Virus record (IMG/VR): IMGVR_UViG_3300032087_002492
Span: 1-33,536 of that record
Direction: 5' to 3' (one strand)
Source of the DNA: a virus
Length of the DNA stretch: 33,536 bases
Of the stretch, positions 1 through 8,197 are shown in pieces (position 1 is the stretch's first letter; each line of letters starts with the position of its first letter). The translations under genes and the position numbers were made by a program. The notes under the pieces are model-generated. The model searched no databases, was not told where the DNA came from, and saw only the letters and a program-made list of their open reading frames with translations.

Positions 1-35
1 GCTCTATCTGGGGCGCCTTTTTCTTTGGAGTTTTC

Positions 36-3000
36 ATGGCAACACCAGGTAGACAGGCGGCGGCTGCACTGCAGTCCGGCGGGGTGACGCGCTTTGCCGA
101 CACAAACCCGACCGACGATGATGGCATCCAGCTTGCTGGGTTCCTTGGCAAGCTGATTCAAAACTCGGCCAAGGGTACAGCTCGTGAAGGCACCATTGTG
201 CCTGAGCCTCCGACCGAGCGCCTGCTGCCAGAAGGCAAGACAACCGAATCAGTCCAAGAAAATCTGGCACCACAGATGCTGTCCGAAGACGGCCAGGCGC
301 GGTTTGAAAGCGGCGGCGGTGATGCGCGTACCGCTATCGATATGCCAACTGCGCGTGAGATTGATGAAGCCGGGCCAATGGTCGAAGCCGAGCCGCCAGC
401 TGCGCCGGCTGATGAGGTTGTGACCGAAACGGCCAAGAAGGCCAACCAAGGTTTTAGCACCGGCCTGGCAGACGAAGGTGACGCCGACGACCTGATCACG
501 TCGATCACCACGCCTGGCATGGTCGATGACGCTACTGGCATTGATTTTAATTTCGATAGATTTGACAGCGGCGAAGACATCAACCGGGTCATCAATTCGA
601 TGTCCGAGATCATTGCCAACCCCACAGAGGCAGCAAAGCGCGGCGTCCGCACCAATGATGAGACACTGGCTGCAGCTGATCAGCTACTGGCCGACGAGCT
701 CGGGCTGACTAAAGCTCTGTTGAGAAAAAAGGCTGGCAGCGTTCTCAATGCTGAAGAGATGACCGCTGTGCGGATCTTGCTGCAGCGCTCAGCTGCACGG
801 CTAGAAACAATGGCCAAGCAGATCCAGGCCGGCGAAGGCAGCCCGGCGTTGCTTGTCGAGTTCCGGCGTCAGATGTCTATCCATGCCGGCATCCAGATGA
901 AAGCCAAGGGCGCACAGACCGAGATCGCTCGTGCGCTCCAGGCGTTCAAGATCCCGGCCGGAACCCAGGTGCCAGCTGAGGCGCTCAATGCCATGCTGCA
1001 GGAAACAGGCGGCAGCAAGTTGGCTGAGAAGATGGCTGAGGGGTACCTGACTGCGCTGAAAGAAGGTGGCCAGGCTAACGCGAACAAGTATGTCAACGGT
1101 GCCTGGGGCCAGCGTATCGAAGGCGTTTGGATGGAGGTCTACATCAATGGCCTGCTGTCCTATTTCCCAACGCATCTAAAGAACGCTTTGGCGACCCCGC
1201 TGTTTATGACCTACAACATGATGGCAGATCTCGGCGCGGCCACCTGGGGGTCGGCTTTCCGCGCAAGCGCTCGGATGGTCGGCAAAGAAGGAGATCCAGA
1301 AGGCGTTTATTTTCAAGACGTGTTTGCTCGCGCTTACGGCTTTACCCAGGCCTTTGGCGATGCATGGGTGACTGCCGGCAAGACGTTTTCTCAAGAAGCG
1401 CCTGCTGACGTTCTGAACAAGGTTGAGGCTGGCAGCCTGCGAGCTATCGATGCTGAGAACCTGGGTATCACAAATCAAACTCTCGGCAGGGCTGTCGATC
1501 ACCTGGGCCGGGTCATCCGGTTGCCAGGTCGAGCTCTGATGGCAGCTGATGATTTTTGGCGCGTGATTTCTTCGCGTGGCGCCCTGTATGAAGAGGCGAT
1601 TAGGACAGCAAGAAAGTCTAAGGCAGCCGGTCGGAATGACAGCGAGGCGCTTGATGACGCCATGATGGTGCTGCTTGACCCTAAGTTTGCCGGCGACGAA
1701 ATGGACGCTGCGTCCCGCTACGCCACCATGACTGACGATCTGGGCGACGGCATGATCGGCACGTTCAGCACCAAGTTCCGCTCGCACCCGCTTGGCAAGC
1801 TGGTGATGCCGTTTGCTAAGGCGCCAACCAATTCGATGTTGCGTATCGCCGAAGGCCACCCGCTGATCAATGCTGCGGCCATGCTCAACTCTAACAGCAA
1901 AATCCGCAACAATCTGCTGGGCAACAACGGCCCAAGGGCGCAGCAACGAGCGCTCGGACGTCTGTCTATGGGCGCGGCAACTTTGGGCATCATGCACGAG
2001 ATGGCCCTAAACGGCCGCATCACTGGGTCATACCCATCTGACAAGCAGCTGCAGCGGATGCTGCCGCCAGGCTGGCAGCCATATAGCTTTGTGTTCCGGG
2101 GCGAGGGCTTCCCTGTCGATGAAGACGGCGACCCGCTGCCGCTATACAATCCAGAGACCGGCCTGCCCAATGGGCCGCTGACCTATATCAGCTACCAGGG
2201 CTTGGAGCCTGTCAGCGCCTTTGTCGGCATTGCAGCCAGCACGGCGCAGCACCAGACGATGTTCGTGGATCCCGAGGACAGGCTGAATTATTTCAGCGCT
2301 TCGGCTGTCGCGACGGCAGAGTATTTCCGAGATCTGCCTATGCTGCAGGGTATCGGCAGCATCATGCGCGCGTTCCAGTATGAAGATCCGACGATCATCA
2401 CAGACGGTTTCCTGGGCGGTACCACTGCTGTGTTCCCCATGCCGTTCAGCTCGGCAGTCCGAAATATTGACAGGCTGAACAACACTGAGAAACGCAGTGT
2501 CGAAATGCCGTATCAGTTCTATACGGTTGAAGACGTCCAAAAGCTGTATGAGGACAGCCTGGATACAGACAACCCATATCCAGAGGTTCCTTACAGCCTG
2601 GTGGGTACCGTTAAAAACTGGAAAGACGCGAGCTGGTCAACGACCTTCCATGACATGGTCGCGTATGGCTGGAACGTGCAGATCATGAATCTGCCCGGCG
2701 TCGATAAGAGCCGCACCAATTTCGAGTACCAGTACGACATGCTGGGCAACAAGAAAGAGCGCGGTGTTCGGTTTGACGTGAACCCGGTGCAGGCGATCTG
2801 GAACAGTGTGACGCCGTTCAAGGTGGCCTTCGGGGAAGAGGTAGAGCCTTGGCACAAAGAGCTGATTCGTCTTGGCGCGCCGCTCAAAGAGAGCCGTGAC
2901 AAGAAGAAGATCAACGGCGTAACGCTCGACCCGATACAGCGTGGCGAGCTGACCAACATAGCCAAGAACGTCATTGCTCTGCCGCTACAGATTATGACAG

Positions 3001-3242
3001 AGCGCGGCCTGCGCCAGCAGGGGCCGGCTGAATACCAGTTCCGCGATTATCTCAAGGTTCTTATGACCCACCCTATGTATGTCGCAGAGGACGACGAAGG
3101 GCGCGTCAACATGATCAAAAACGCAGAAGCACTATTTTACCGGGCAGCACTGCCTGTCCTACTGGCACAGCCAGGCAACCAGGAGCTGGCCACCGCAATG
3201 GCACAACGTGACCAGCTGAAGGAGATGGAGGCAATTCAGTGA
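36..3242 (+). CDS. Large internal virion (ejection) protein, gp16-like, C-terminal portion
   Basis: A 1,068-residue open frame lying directly before the tail fibre gene, where T7-like phages carry their largest internal virion protein (T7 gp16, 1,318 aa). The first ~220 residues are acidic, Pro/Ala-rich and probably disordered. The middle is mostly helical, with YINGLLSYFPTHLKNAL near residue 370 and RLPGRALMAADDFWR near 495, a style typical of giant phage ejection/polyvalent proteins. Such proteins enter the cell with the DNA and help form the conduit across the envelope. ATG 36 has a GGAG five bases upstream. However, the frame is open leftwards to position 3 and is in phase with the unfinished frame at 31292-33536, so this may be the C-terminal half of one protein. 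The stop overlaps the GTG start of the tail fibre. Role is inferred from position and style; no catalytic motif was recognised. Confidence 0.75.
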   Translation: MATPGRQAAAALQSGGVTRFADTNPTDDDGIQLAGFLGKLIQNSAKGTAREGTIVPEPPTERLLPEGKTTESVQENLAPQMLSEDGQARFESGGGDARTAIDMPTAREIDEAGPMVEAEPPAAPADEVVTETAKKANQGFSTGLADEGDADDLITSITTPGMVDDATGIDFNFDRFDSGEDINRVINSMSEIIANPTEAAKRGVRTNDETLAAADQLLADELGLTKALLRKKAGSVLNAEEMTAVRILLQRSAARLETMAKQIQAGEGSPALLVEFRRQMSIHAGIQMKAKGAQTEIARALQAFKIPAGTQVPAEALNAMLQETGGSKLAEKMAEGYLTALKEGGQANANKYVNGAWGQRIEGVWMEVYINGLLSYFPTHLKNALATPLFMTYNMMADLGAATWGSAFRASARMVGKEGDPEGVYFQDVFARAYGFTQAFGDAWVTAGKTFSQEAPADVLNKVEAGSLRAIDAENLGITNQTLGRAVDHLGRVIRLPGRALMAADDFWRVISSRGALYEEAIRTARKSKAAGRNDSEALDDAMMVLLDPKFAGDEMDAASRYATMTDDLGDGMIGTFSTKFRSHPLGKLVMPFAKAPTNSMLRIAEGHPLINAAAMLNSNSKIRNNLLGNNGPRAQQRALGRLSMGAATLGIMHEMALNGRITGSYPSDKQLQRMLPPGWQPYSFVFRGEGFPVDEDGDPLPLYNPETGLPNGPLTYISYQGLEPVSAFVGIAASTAQHQTMFVDPEDRLNYFSASAVATAEYFRDLPMLQGIGSIMRAFQYEDPTIITDGFLGGTTAVFPMPFSSAVRNIDRLNNTEKRSVEMPYQFYTVEDVQKLYEDSLDTDNPYPEVPYSLVGTVKNWKDASWSTTFHDMVAYGWNVQIMNLPGVDKSRTNFEYQYDMLGNKKERGVRFDVNPVQAIWNSVTPFKVAFGEEVEPWHKELIRLGAPLKESRDKKKINGVTLDPIQRGELTNIAKNVIALPLQIMTERGLRQQGPAEYQFRDYLKVLMTHPMYVAEDDEGRVNMIKNAEALFYRAALPVLLAQPGNQELATAMAQRDQLKEMEAIQ

Positions 3243-5959
3243 CCGTATCAACCACCACGAACAAGGTGAGCTACTCTGGCACCGGCAGCCAGACCGTGTT
3301 CGCTTACACGTTCAAAATCTTTGCAGACGGCGATCTGGATGTTTACATCCGCGACACCAATGGCACAGAGACACTGCAGACCATTACCACCAACTATACC
3401 GTGTCCGGCGCCGGGGCCGACGCGGGTGGCAATGTGACGTTTGTCACTGCGCCTGGGTCAACCGACACTGTCGTTATTCAGCGCAAGCTGGCTCTGACAC
3501 AAGGTACCGACTATGTCGCCAACGACCCATTCCCGGCTGAAAGCCACGAAGACGCGCTCGACCGGCTGACGTTTATCACGCAGCAGATCCAGGAAGAGGT
3601 AGACCGCTCCATCAAGGCTTCGGTCACCAACACGATCAGCTCGACCGATTTCGCTATCAGCGCATCTGACCGAGCCAATAAGATCTTTGCTTTTGATGCG
3701 TCGGGCGACCTGGCTGTCACGCAAGAGATCGGAACGTTCCGGGGCAACTGGGCGGCAAGCACCGACTATGAGCAGCGTGACCTGGTCAAGGATACCAGCA
3801 CCAACAATATCTTCATCGTCAACACAGCGCATACCAGCTCAGGCGCTCAGCCCCTGACCACCAATGCCAACAGCGCTAAATACGACCTGATCGTTGATGC
3901 AGCATCCGCAACGACATCAGCGACCACGGCGACAACCCAGGCAACAGCAGCTGCCACGTCTGCCACAGCAGCGGCAACGTCGGCAACTAATGCCGCGACA
4001 TCCGAATCAAACGCATCGACGTCTGAGACAAACGCTGCGACCAGCGCGACAAGCGCTGCCACTAGCGCAACCAATGCCAGCACATCAGCTACAGCTGCTG
4101 CTGCAAGTGCGACTGCTGCAAGCGCAAGCGAAACTGCTGCCGCCGCAAGTGAAACCGCTGCAGCTGCATCTGAGACTGCTGCCGCCGCTTCTGAAACAGC
4201 TGCGGCAACCAGCGAGACCAATGCGTCTACATCAGCTTCGACCGCCACCACAAAGGCGTCTGAGGCTGCAACCAGCGCAACCAATGCGGCCACCTCTGAG
4301 ACTAACGCATCGACAAGCGCGACCACAGCCACGACCAAGGCATCTGAAGCCTCTACAAGCGCAACCAACGCGGCGACATCTGCCACGGCTGCGGCTGCAT
4401 CACAGACTGCTGCGGCGGCTAGTGCTGCATCTGCTGCGTCTGCGTTTGACAACTTTGATGACACCTACCTTGGCAGCAAGACCAGCGACCCGACAGTTGA
4501 TAATGACGGTGACGCTCTGACAACAGGCGACCTGTATTTCAACAGCACCGCCAACGAGATGCGGGTCTATGACGGTGCCAACTGGATTGCCGCCACATCT
4601 GCCGGGAATGTCAGTCTCATCTTGTATGAATACACAGCGACGGCAGGCCAGACCACATTTAGCGGCACAGACGACAACGCCGCCACGCTGTCTTACACGG
4701 TGGACAATCTGCAAGTCGTGATGAACGGTGTTGTCCTTGACCCATCTGACTTTACAGCTACCAACGGCACCAGCGTTGTGCTGGCCTCTGGTGCGGCTCT
4801 TAATGACATTGTGAACATCTATGCGTTCAAGTCATTCACGACGGCTGACATGGTATCTGCATCTGCTGGCGGTACGTTTTCTGGTAACGTCAATTTTAGC
4901 GGCAACATAGATGTAGATGGCACAACTACTGTTGATGGCCTCACCTCAAGTGAGGCGTTAGATGTAACCACATCTACCCACGCAAATGCCTCTGTCTTTA
5001 AGTCTACCGGCACCACGCAACTGTTTTTGCAAGACACAGACGCAACCGCAAACGATCAGTTCTGGGGCTTTCAAGTTAGCGGCGGTTCTTTGAATATTCT
5101 TACTTGTGACGACGATAGGTCGGGTGGGTTCTTAACGCCAATCGAATTAACGTCAACCGGAGTTATCAATCATTCTGTCAGCGCAAGTGGTGATATTGCA
5201 AAGTTTGTTACAAGTGCAAACAGTGGCACAGGGCTTTTTCTTAACAGTCAAACTACCAATCAAATTGATATTGTTGGTTACGATGGCAGCGCAGCCAATG
5301 CTGTGAACATCAGGTCTGGCGGTTCTTCTGGTGCAGGGTTGAATGTAAACACAAGTAATCAGGTCAGTGTCGGCACGACCAGCGCTAGTGGTAGGGCGCA
5401 TGTTAAATCAGACGCTAGTGAGATTGTAACTTTCATTGAAGCCAACGCCAGTAGCTACACTGGTGAAATACTGTATGTGCAGACAACACGCACAGCAAAT
5501 AGCACCCATCGGTATTTCAAGGCTAATGAAAATGGCGGTGCTGCCACAAGCATACAAATTATTGGCAATGGCGATGTGCAAAACGCTAACAACAGCTACA
5601 CCGCTATTTCTGATGAACGCATCAAACAAGATATAACTGATGCTAATTCTCAGTGGGATGACATCAAGGCACTCAAAGTTAAAAACTTCAAGTTAAAGTA
5701 TAGGGCATCAGTCGATGGCGATGATGCACCGATGCACATAGGCGTAGTAGCGCAAGACCTTGAAGCTGCTGGCATGAATGGCTTGATACAGAACTTGGAG
5801 CCAGACACTTATCAAAAAGATACGCTTGGAATTGAGGAAAATGTTAAGTCGGTCAAATACAGCATCCTGTACATGAAAGCAGTCAAAGCCTTGCAAGAAG
5901 CAATGACCCGCATTGAAACTCTTGAAACTAAGGTCGCAGCACTGGAGGCAGCAGAATGA
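3239..5959 (+). CDS. Tail fibre protein with T7 gp17-type N-terminus and C-terminal S74 chaperone
   Basis: The 906-residue protein mediates host adsorption as a virion tail fibre. Residues 1-~150 match the T7 tail-fibre N-terminal domain that docks to the tail (YSGTGSQTVFAYTFKIF, then DYVANDPFPAESHEDALDRL). Residues ~220-402 are a low-complexity Ala/Ser/Thr heptad-like repeat, probably a trimeric coiled coil. A beta-rich receptor-binding region follows. From residue 791 there is a peptidase S74 intramolecular chaperone with the ISDERIKQDI signature; Ser791 is the expected self-cleavage residue. The protein ends in a coiled coil (ALQEAMTRIETLETKVAALE). GTG 3239 is the start: it overlaps the previous stop and has GGAGG seven bases upstream. 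The C-terminal third is much richer in A/T than the rest of the window, suggesting exchange of the receptor-binding part. Confidence 0.93.
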   Translation: MTVSTTTNKVSYSGTGSQTVFAYTFKIFADGDLDVYIRDTNGTETLQTITTNYTVSGAGADAGGNVTFVTAPGSTDTVVIQRKLALTQGTDYVANDPFPAESHEDALDRLTFITQQIQEEVDRSIKASVTNTISSTDFAISASDRANKIFAFDASGDLAVTQEIGTFRGNWAASTDYEQRDLVKDTSTNNIFIVNTAHTSSGAQPLTTNANSAKYDLIVDAASATTSATTATTQATAAATSATAAATSATNAATSESNASTSETNAATSATSAATSATNASTSATAAAASATAASASETAAAASETAAAASETAAAASETAAATSETNASTSASTATTKASEAATSATNAATSETNASTSATTATTKASEASTSATNAATSATAAAASQTAAAASAASAASAFDNFDDTYLGSKTSDPTVDNDGDALTTGDLYFNSTANEMRVYDGANWIAATSAGNVSLILYEYTATAGQTTFSGTDDNAATLSYTVDNLQVVMNGVVLDPSDFTATNGTSVVLASGAALNDIVNIYAFKSFTTADMVSASAGGTFSGNVNFSGNIDVDGTTTVDGLTSSEALDVTTSTHANASVFKSTGTTQLFLQDTDATANDQFWGFQVSGGSLNILTCDDDRSGGFLTPIELTSTGVINHSVSASGDIAKFVTSANSGTGLFLNSQTTNQIDIVGYDGSAANAVNIRSGGSSGAGLNVNTSNQVSVGTTSASGRAHVKSDASEIVTFIEANASSYTGEILYVQTTRTANSTHRYFKANENGGAATSIQIIGNGDVQNANNSYTAISDERIKQDITDANSQWDDIKALKVKNFKLKYRASVDGDDAPMHIGVVAQDLEAAGMNGLIQNLEPDTYQKDTLGIEENVKSVKYSILYMKAVKALQEAMTRIETLETKVAALEAAE
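3899..4445 (+). repeat. Ala/Ser/Thr heptad-like repeat tract inside the tail fibre gene
   Basis: The encoded tract is built from short units such as SETAAAA (four nearly identical copies around 4129-4209) and a longer unit (SETNASTSA-TATTKASEA-TSATNAATS) occurring twice. The amino-acid repeats are almost perfect, but the codons differ from copy to copy. The tract probably forms the fibre's extended coiled-coil shaft. Confidence 0.85.
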
Positions 5960-6681
5960 GCAGAGCAAGAGATATCGCTGACGGCAAGTTTGCCAATGAC
6001 CTGACCGTTGACACCAACACGCTGTTTGTAGACAGCACGAACAACAAAGTCTCTATCGGCAAAACTGGCCCATCCTACAAGACAGAGATTTCAGATGGCA
6101 CGGTAACATTTGGCGTAAACCCACTGTCTGCCTATTCAACCGCATATGTTGGCACAACAACCAATCATGCGATGAACCTGATTACAAATGGCAATACAAG
6201 GGCCACATTGCTTGCTGGCGGCGGCCTCACCTTCAACGGCGACACGGCGGCGGCAAATGCGCTAAATGATTTTGAGTTTGGCACTTGGACAGCGAACATC
6301 AATTTTGGCAGCAACACTGGTAGTAGCACAGGCGCAACCTACTCAAATACCTTGGGTAATTATGTAAAAATCGGCAACCTTGTGCATGTGCAGTGTCGAA
6401 TTACATTTACAGCAAAAGGTTCATCCACAGGTAACGCCAACATTACAGGCATCCCTTTCACCTCTAATGGTGGAGGAACGCCTATTGTACCTATGTCTTG
6501 CTGGTATTCAGGTTTTACAGGTGTAACGAGGGGGCAGGTGATAATTGGTAGAATCGACAATAATTCTTCGGGTATTGAACTGCGTTTCTTGGATGGAAAT
6601 AATGAAGCGGTTTTGAATGATACCCATCTAACAAACACCTCTAATGTCGCTATCGGTGGCACTTATTACACCACCCAATAA
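5956..6681 (+). CDS. Putative tail fibre tip / receptor-binding protein
   Basis: A 241-residue protein starting at an ATGA overlap with the fibre stop, so translationally coupled. The N-terminus (MSRARDIADGKF) followed by a Val/Thr/Asn-rich beta segment (TVDTNTLFVDSTNNKVSIG) resembles tail and fibre proteins of marine phages, where the same opening is attached to varied C-termini. The C-terminal half (FGTWTANINFG, then YVKIGNLVHVQCRITFTAKG) looks like a beta-sandwich receptor-binding head. Base composition is low in G+C (one 60-base line, 6541-6600, is 35%) compared with the structural genes (one line, 22681-22740, is 65%), matching the adjacent end of the fibre gene. It may be an accessory tip protein or an alternative adhesin; that is inference from position and style. 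Confidence 0.7.
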   Translation: MSRARDIADGKFANDLTVDTNTLFVDSTNNKVSIGKTGPSYKTEISDGTVTFGVNPLSAYSTAYVGTTTNHAMNLITNGNTRATLLAGGGLTFNGDTAAANALNDFEFGTWTANINFGSNTGSSTGATYSNTLGNYVKIGNLVHVQCRITFTAKGSSTGNANITGIPFTSNGGGTPIVPMSCWYSGFTGVTRGQVIIGRIDNNSSGIELRFLDGNNEAVLNDTHLTNTSNVAIGGTYYTTQ

Positions 6682-6702
6682 CCCCACCAGCCGGTAGGGG
6701 TC
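6681..6702 (+). other. Stem-loop after the tail module
   Basis: ACCCCACC can pair with GGT-A-GGGGT with a single bulged A and an AGCC loop. No T-run follows, so it is not a standard intrinsic terminator. It may protect a 3' end or separate the tail and lysis messages. Confidence 0.35.
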
Positions 6703-6741
6703 GGACAGGTCGCACAGCGACGGTAAACAGAAGGAAAGACA

Positions 6742-7017
6742 ATGGCACTCACTAAAGAATTTGAATACGACTGCGAGGTGCGTGGGCCGTACAAGGCCGT
6801 GCAAGTTCGTCAAGCCACGGTCATCAAGGATGGCGACGACGAGATTAGCCGTACCTATCACCGGCACGTTCTGCAATGCCGTACAAAGACCGGCGATAGC
6901 TGGGGCGACACCGACATCTCTGGCGAGGACGCCAGCGTACAGGCAGTGTGCAACGCCGTGTGGACTACTGAAATTAAGACAGCCTTTGAAACATTCTCAG
7001 ATAGTCAGAGTGTTTGA
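6742..7017 (+). CDS. Conserved hypothetical small phage protein
   Basis: A 91-residue soluble protein starting at an ATG with AAGGAAAG upstream. The segment GPYKAVQVRQATVIKDGDDEISRTYHRHVL, written here only as a landmark for residues ~14-43, resembles a small protein often found between tail and lysis genes in marine phages. I know of no assigned function. It has no membrane segment and no recognisable catalytic motif. It opens the run of small genes that ends with the endolysin; its stop overlaps the next start (TGATGA). Confidence 0.8.
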   Translation: MALTKEFEYDCEVRGPYKAVQVRQATVIKDGDDEISRTYHRHVLQCRTKTGDSWGDTDISGEDASVQAVCNAVWTTEIKTAFETFSDSQSV

Positions 7018-7187
7018 TGAGCAAGCCTACCGTCACATCTGTCAAAGCTGAACTCGACACCCATGAGGCGGTGTGCGCCGAGCGGTGGAAGGAAACCATC
7101 CTGCGTATTAAGCGCATCGAAACCATCATGATCGGCACTGCCGGCACCACCATTGTCCTGCTTTTAGGCGTTCTGCTGGGGCAGTGA
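7017..7187 (+). CDS. Small membrane protein, XhlA/holin-like
   Basis: A 56-residue protein with ATG overlapping the previous stop by one base. An amphipathic charged segment (AERWKETILRIKRIETI, residues 21-37) precedes one C-terminal transmembrane helix (residues ~38-54, GTAGTTIVLLLGVLLG). This charged-helix-then-membrane layout is that of XhlA-type haemolysin/holin accessory proteins, which help breach the inner membrane at lysis. Lack of family-specific residues makes the assignment tentative. It lies in a cassette of small membrane proteins upstream of the endolysin. Confidence 0.65.
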   Translation: MSKPTVTSVKAELDTHEAVCAERWKETILRIKRIETIMIGTAGTTIVLLLGVLLGQ

Positions 7188-7363
7188 TACACGCATTTTT
7201 GCTGTTCGTGTTTTTGGACGGCAAGCTAGTTTCAAACGATCTTTATTTTCGCAATCTGGACGAGTGCTTGTCCTTCTCTCAGCGCATTGCGCGTCAGGGG
7301 AAGACGATCACCTCGTACTGCCTGCCTCAATACATCGATCCCGAATCTGTGAGGGTATACTAA
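7184..7363 (+). CDS. Small conserved phage protein with GTG start and hydrophobic N-terminus
   Basis: A 59-residue protein starting at GTG 7184, which overlaps the previous stop by four bases (GTGA); its own stop overlaps the next start (TAATG). The protein begins VIHAFLLFVFLDGKLVSND and ends SYCLPQYIDPESVRVY. The N-terminal 10-12 residues are hydrophobic and could act as a signal or anchor. A similar small protein (hydrophobic start, LVSND, then CxP-ID/NPE-V-VY) occurs in the lysis neighbourhood of other marine podophages. Function unknown. Tight overlaps on both sides support translation despite the GTG start. Confidence 0.7.
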   Translation: MIHAFLLFVFLDGKLVSNDLYFRNLDECLSFSQRIARQGKTITSYCLPQYIDPESVRVY

Positions 7364-7794
7364 TGCTGGCCGAGCTCGCTGCAGCCAATGCCGCGTTTGC
7401 TGTGATCAAGCAAGCTGTGGCCAACGGCAAAGAGATAGCCTCTGCCGGCAATGCCATTGCTCAGTTCGTGGGTGCCAAAGAGAAGCTGCAGCAAAAGGCC
7501 TTGAAGAAAGGCAACGGCTCTGACCTGGAAGAGTTCATGGCCCTGGAGAAGATCCGGGAACAGGAAGAGCAGCTCAAGCAGATTATGATCTACACCGGCC
7601 GGCCCGGCTTGTGGAACGATTGGCAGCGCTTCCAGGCAAAGGCCAGGGTGGCCAGGCGTGAGGCTGAGATCGCAGCGGAACGCAGGCGCAAAAAGATGGT
7701 AGAGGGCGCGCTGATTGGGTTCTTCATCTTATGCATCATTGCGGTGCTTGGCGCGCTGGTAGCGCTGATACTGCACCATCAGGGGAGACTGTGA
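7363..7794 (+). CDS. Membrane-anchored coiled-coil phage protein
   Basis: A 143-residue protein. I chose ATG 7363 because it overlaps the previous stop (TAATG); the frame stays open upstream but would run over the neighbouring gene. Residues 1-~110 are helical and charged (AKEKLQQKALKKGNGSDLEE, then EKIREQEEQLKQIM). A basic stretch (AERRRKKM) leads into a single C-terminal transmembrane helix (VEGALIGFFILCIIAVLGALVALIL). By the positive-inside rule the coiled domain should face the cytoplasm. The topology would fit a spanin-like or holin-regulating role, but no family was recognised. Its stop overlaps the next ATG. Confidence 0.8.
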   Translation: MLAELAAANAAFAVIKQAVANGKEIASAGNAIAQFVGAKEKLQQKALKKGNGSDLEEFMALEKIREQEEQLKQIMIYTGRPGLWNDWQRFQAKARVARREAEIAAERRRKKMVEGALIGFFILCIIAVLGALVALILHHQGRL

Positions 7795-8000
7795 TGTCAG
7801 TTACATTTGAAAGGATACTGGCCTGGAAGCTGCTGCCTCGCGCAGTCATGGCGACCATGCTGTTCATGTATGTCGAGGTTCTTTACTGGTTCATGGCGAT
7901 CCCGCAAGACGAGGTCAGCACACAGGCCACGGCGCTCACAGCAACCGTCACTGGTGCGATCAGCGGCGCTTTCGGACTTTGGCTTGGCCACGAAAAGTGA
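7794..8000 (+). CDS. Putative holin-like two-helix membrane protein
   Basis: A 68-residue protein starting at ATG 7794 inside a TGATG overlap. Two hydrophobic segments (residues ~15-33, MATMLFMYVEVLYWFMA, and ~45-63, TATVTGAISGAFGLWLG) are separated by a short polar loop (IPQDEVSTQ). Small size, two helices and position upstream of the GH108 endolysin suggest a class II-type holin that permeabilises the inner membrane. At least one other membrane protein nearby (8166-8570) is an equal candidate. Confidence 0.75.
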   Translation: MSVTFERILAWKLLPRAVMATMLFMYVEVLYWFMAIPQDEVSTQATALTATVTGAISGAFGLWLGHEK

Positions 8001-8197
8001 GCTGGATGGTGGTGCTGGTCACAGCACTTGGCCCTTTTGAGTTCCAGGTCACGCCGCTGACCGACGCCGAAGATTACGACATGTGCAATTTCAAAGCGCT
8101 CCTGGTGGCCGCTGATATCCAGCGCCGTCACAACCAGGAGCTCCTATGCATACAGGTGGATTACGATGTTACAGATGCTGATTGGCCCAGCGATTGA
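7997..8197 (+). CDS. Hypothetical 66-residue protein in the lysis cassette
   Basis: Read from GTG 7997, which overlaps the previous stop in a GTGA arrangement; an alternative ATG lies three codons later. It begins VSWMVVLVTALGPFEFQVTPL and continues TDAEDYDMCNFKALLVAADIQ. The short hydrophobic start could be a membrane anchor or a poor signal peptide. The 3' end overlaps the next gene by 32 bases in another frame. Function unknown; the chain of overlapping stops and starts supports it being real. Confidence 0.6.
   Translation: MSWMVVLVTALGPFEFQVTPLTDAEDYDMCNFKALLVAADIQRRHNQELLCIQVDYDVTDADWPSD

Noticed and set aside
1-35. Separate regulatory leader for the first gene
   Set aside because: Too short to judge: the bases are open in frame with the gene and may simply be coding sequence; only a GGAG at 27-30 argues for a start.
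1176-1997. 273-residue minus-strand frame inside the first gene
   Set aside because: Shadow of a high-GC coding frame; composition is His/Arg-rich and no domain is visible.
3847-4520. Long open frames on both strands over the fibre repeats (for example 205 and 208 residues)
   Set aside because: They arise because the Ala/Ser/Thr repeat is open in several frames; the alternatives are pure low-complexity Ala/Val/Leu or Arg/Gln/Pro.
3239-6681. Diversity-generating retroelement acting on the tail genes
   Set aside because: Bbp19-type neighbours recall phage BPP-1, but no reverse transcriptase or template/variable repeat pair was found.
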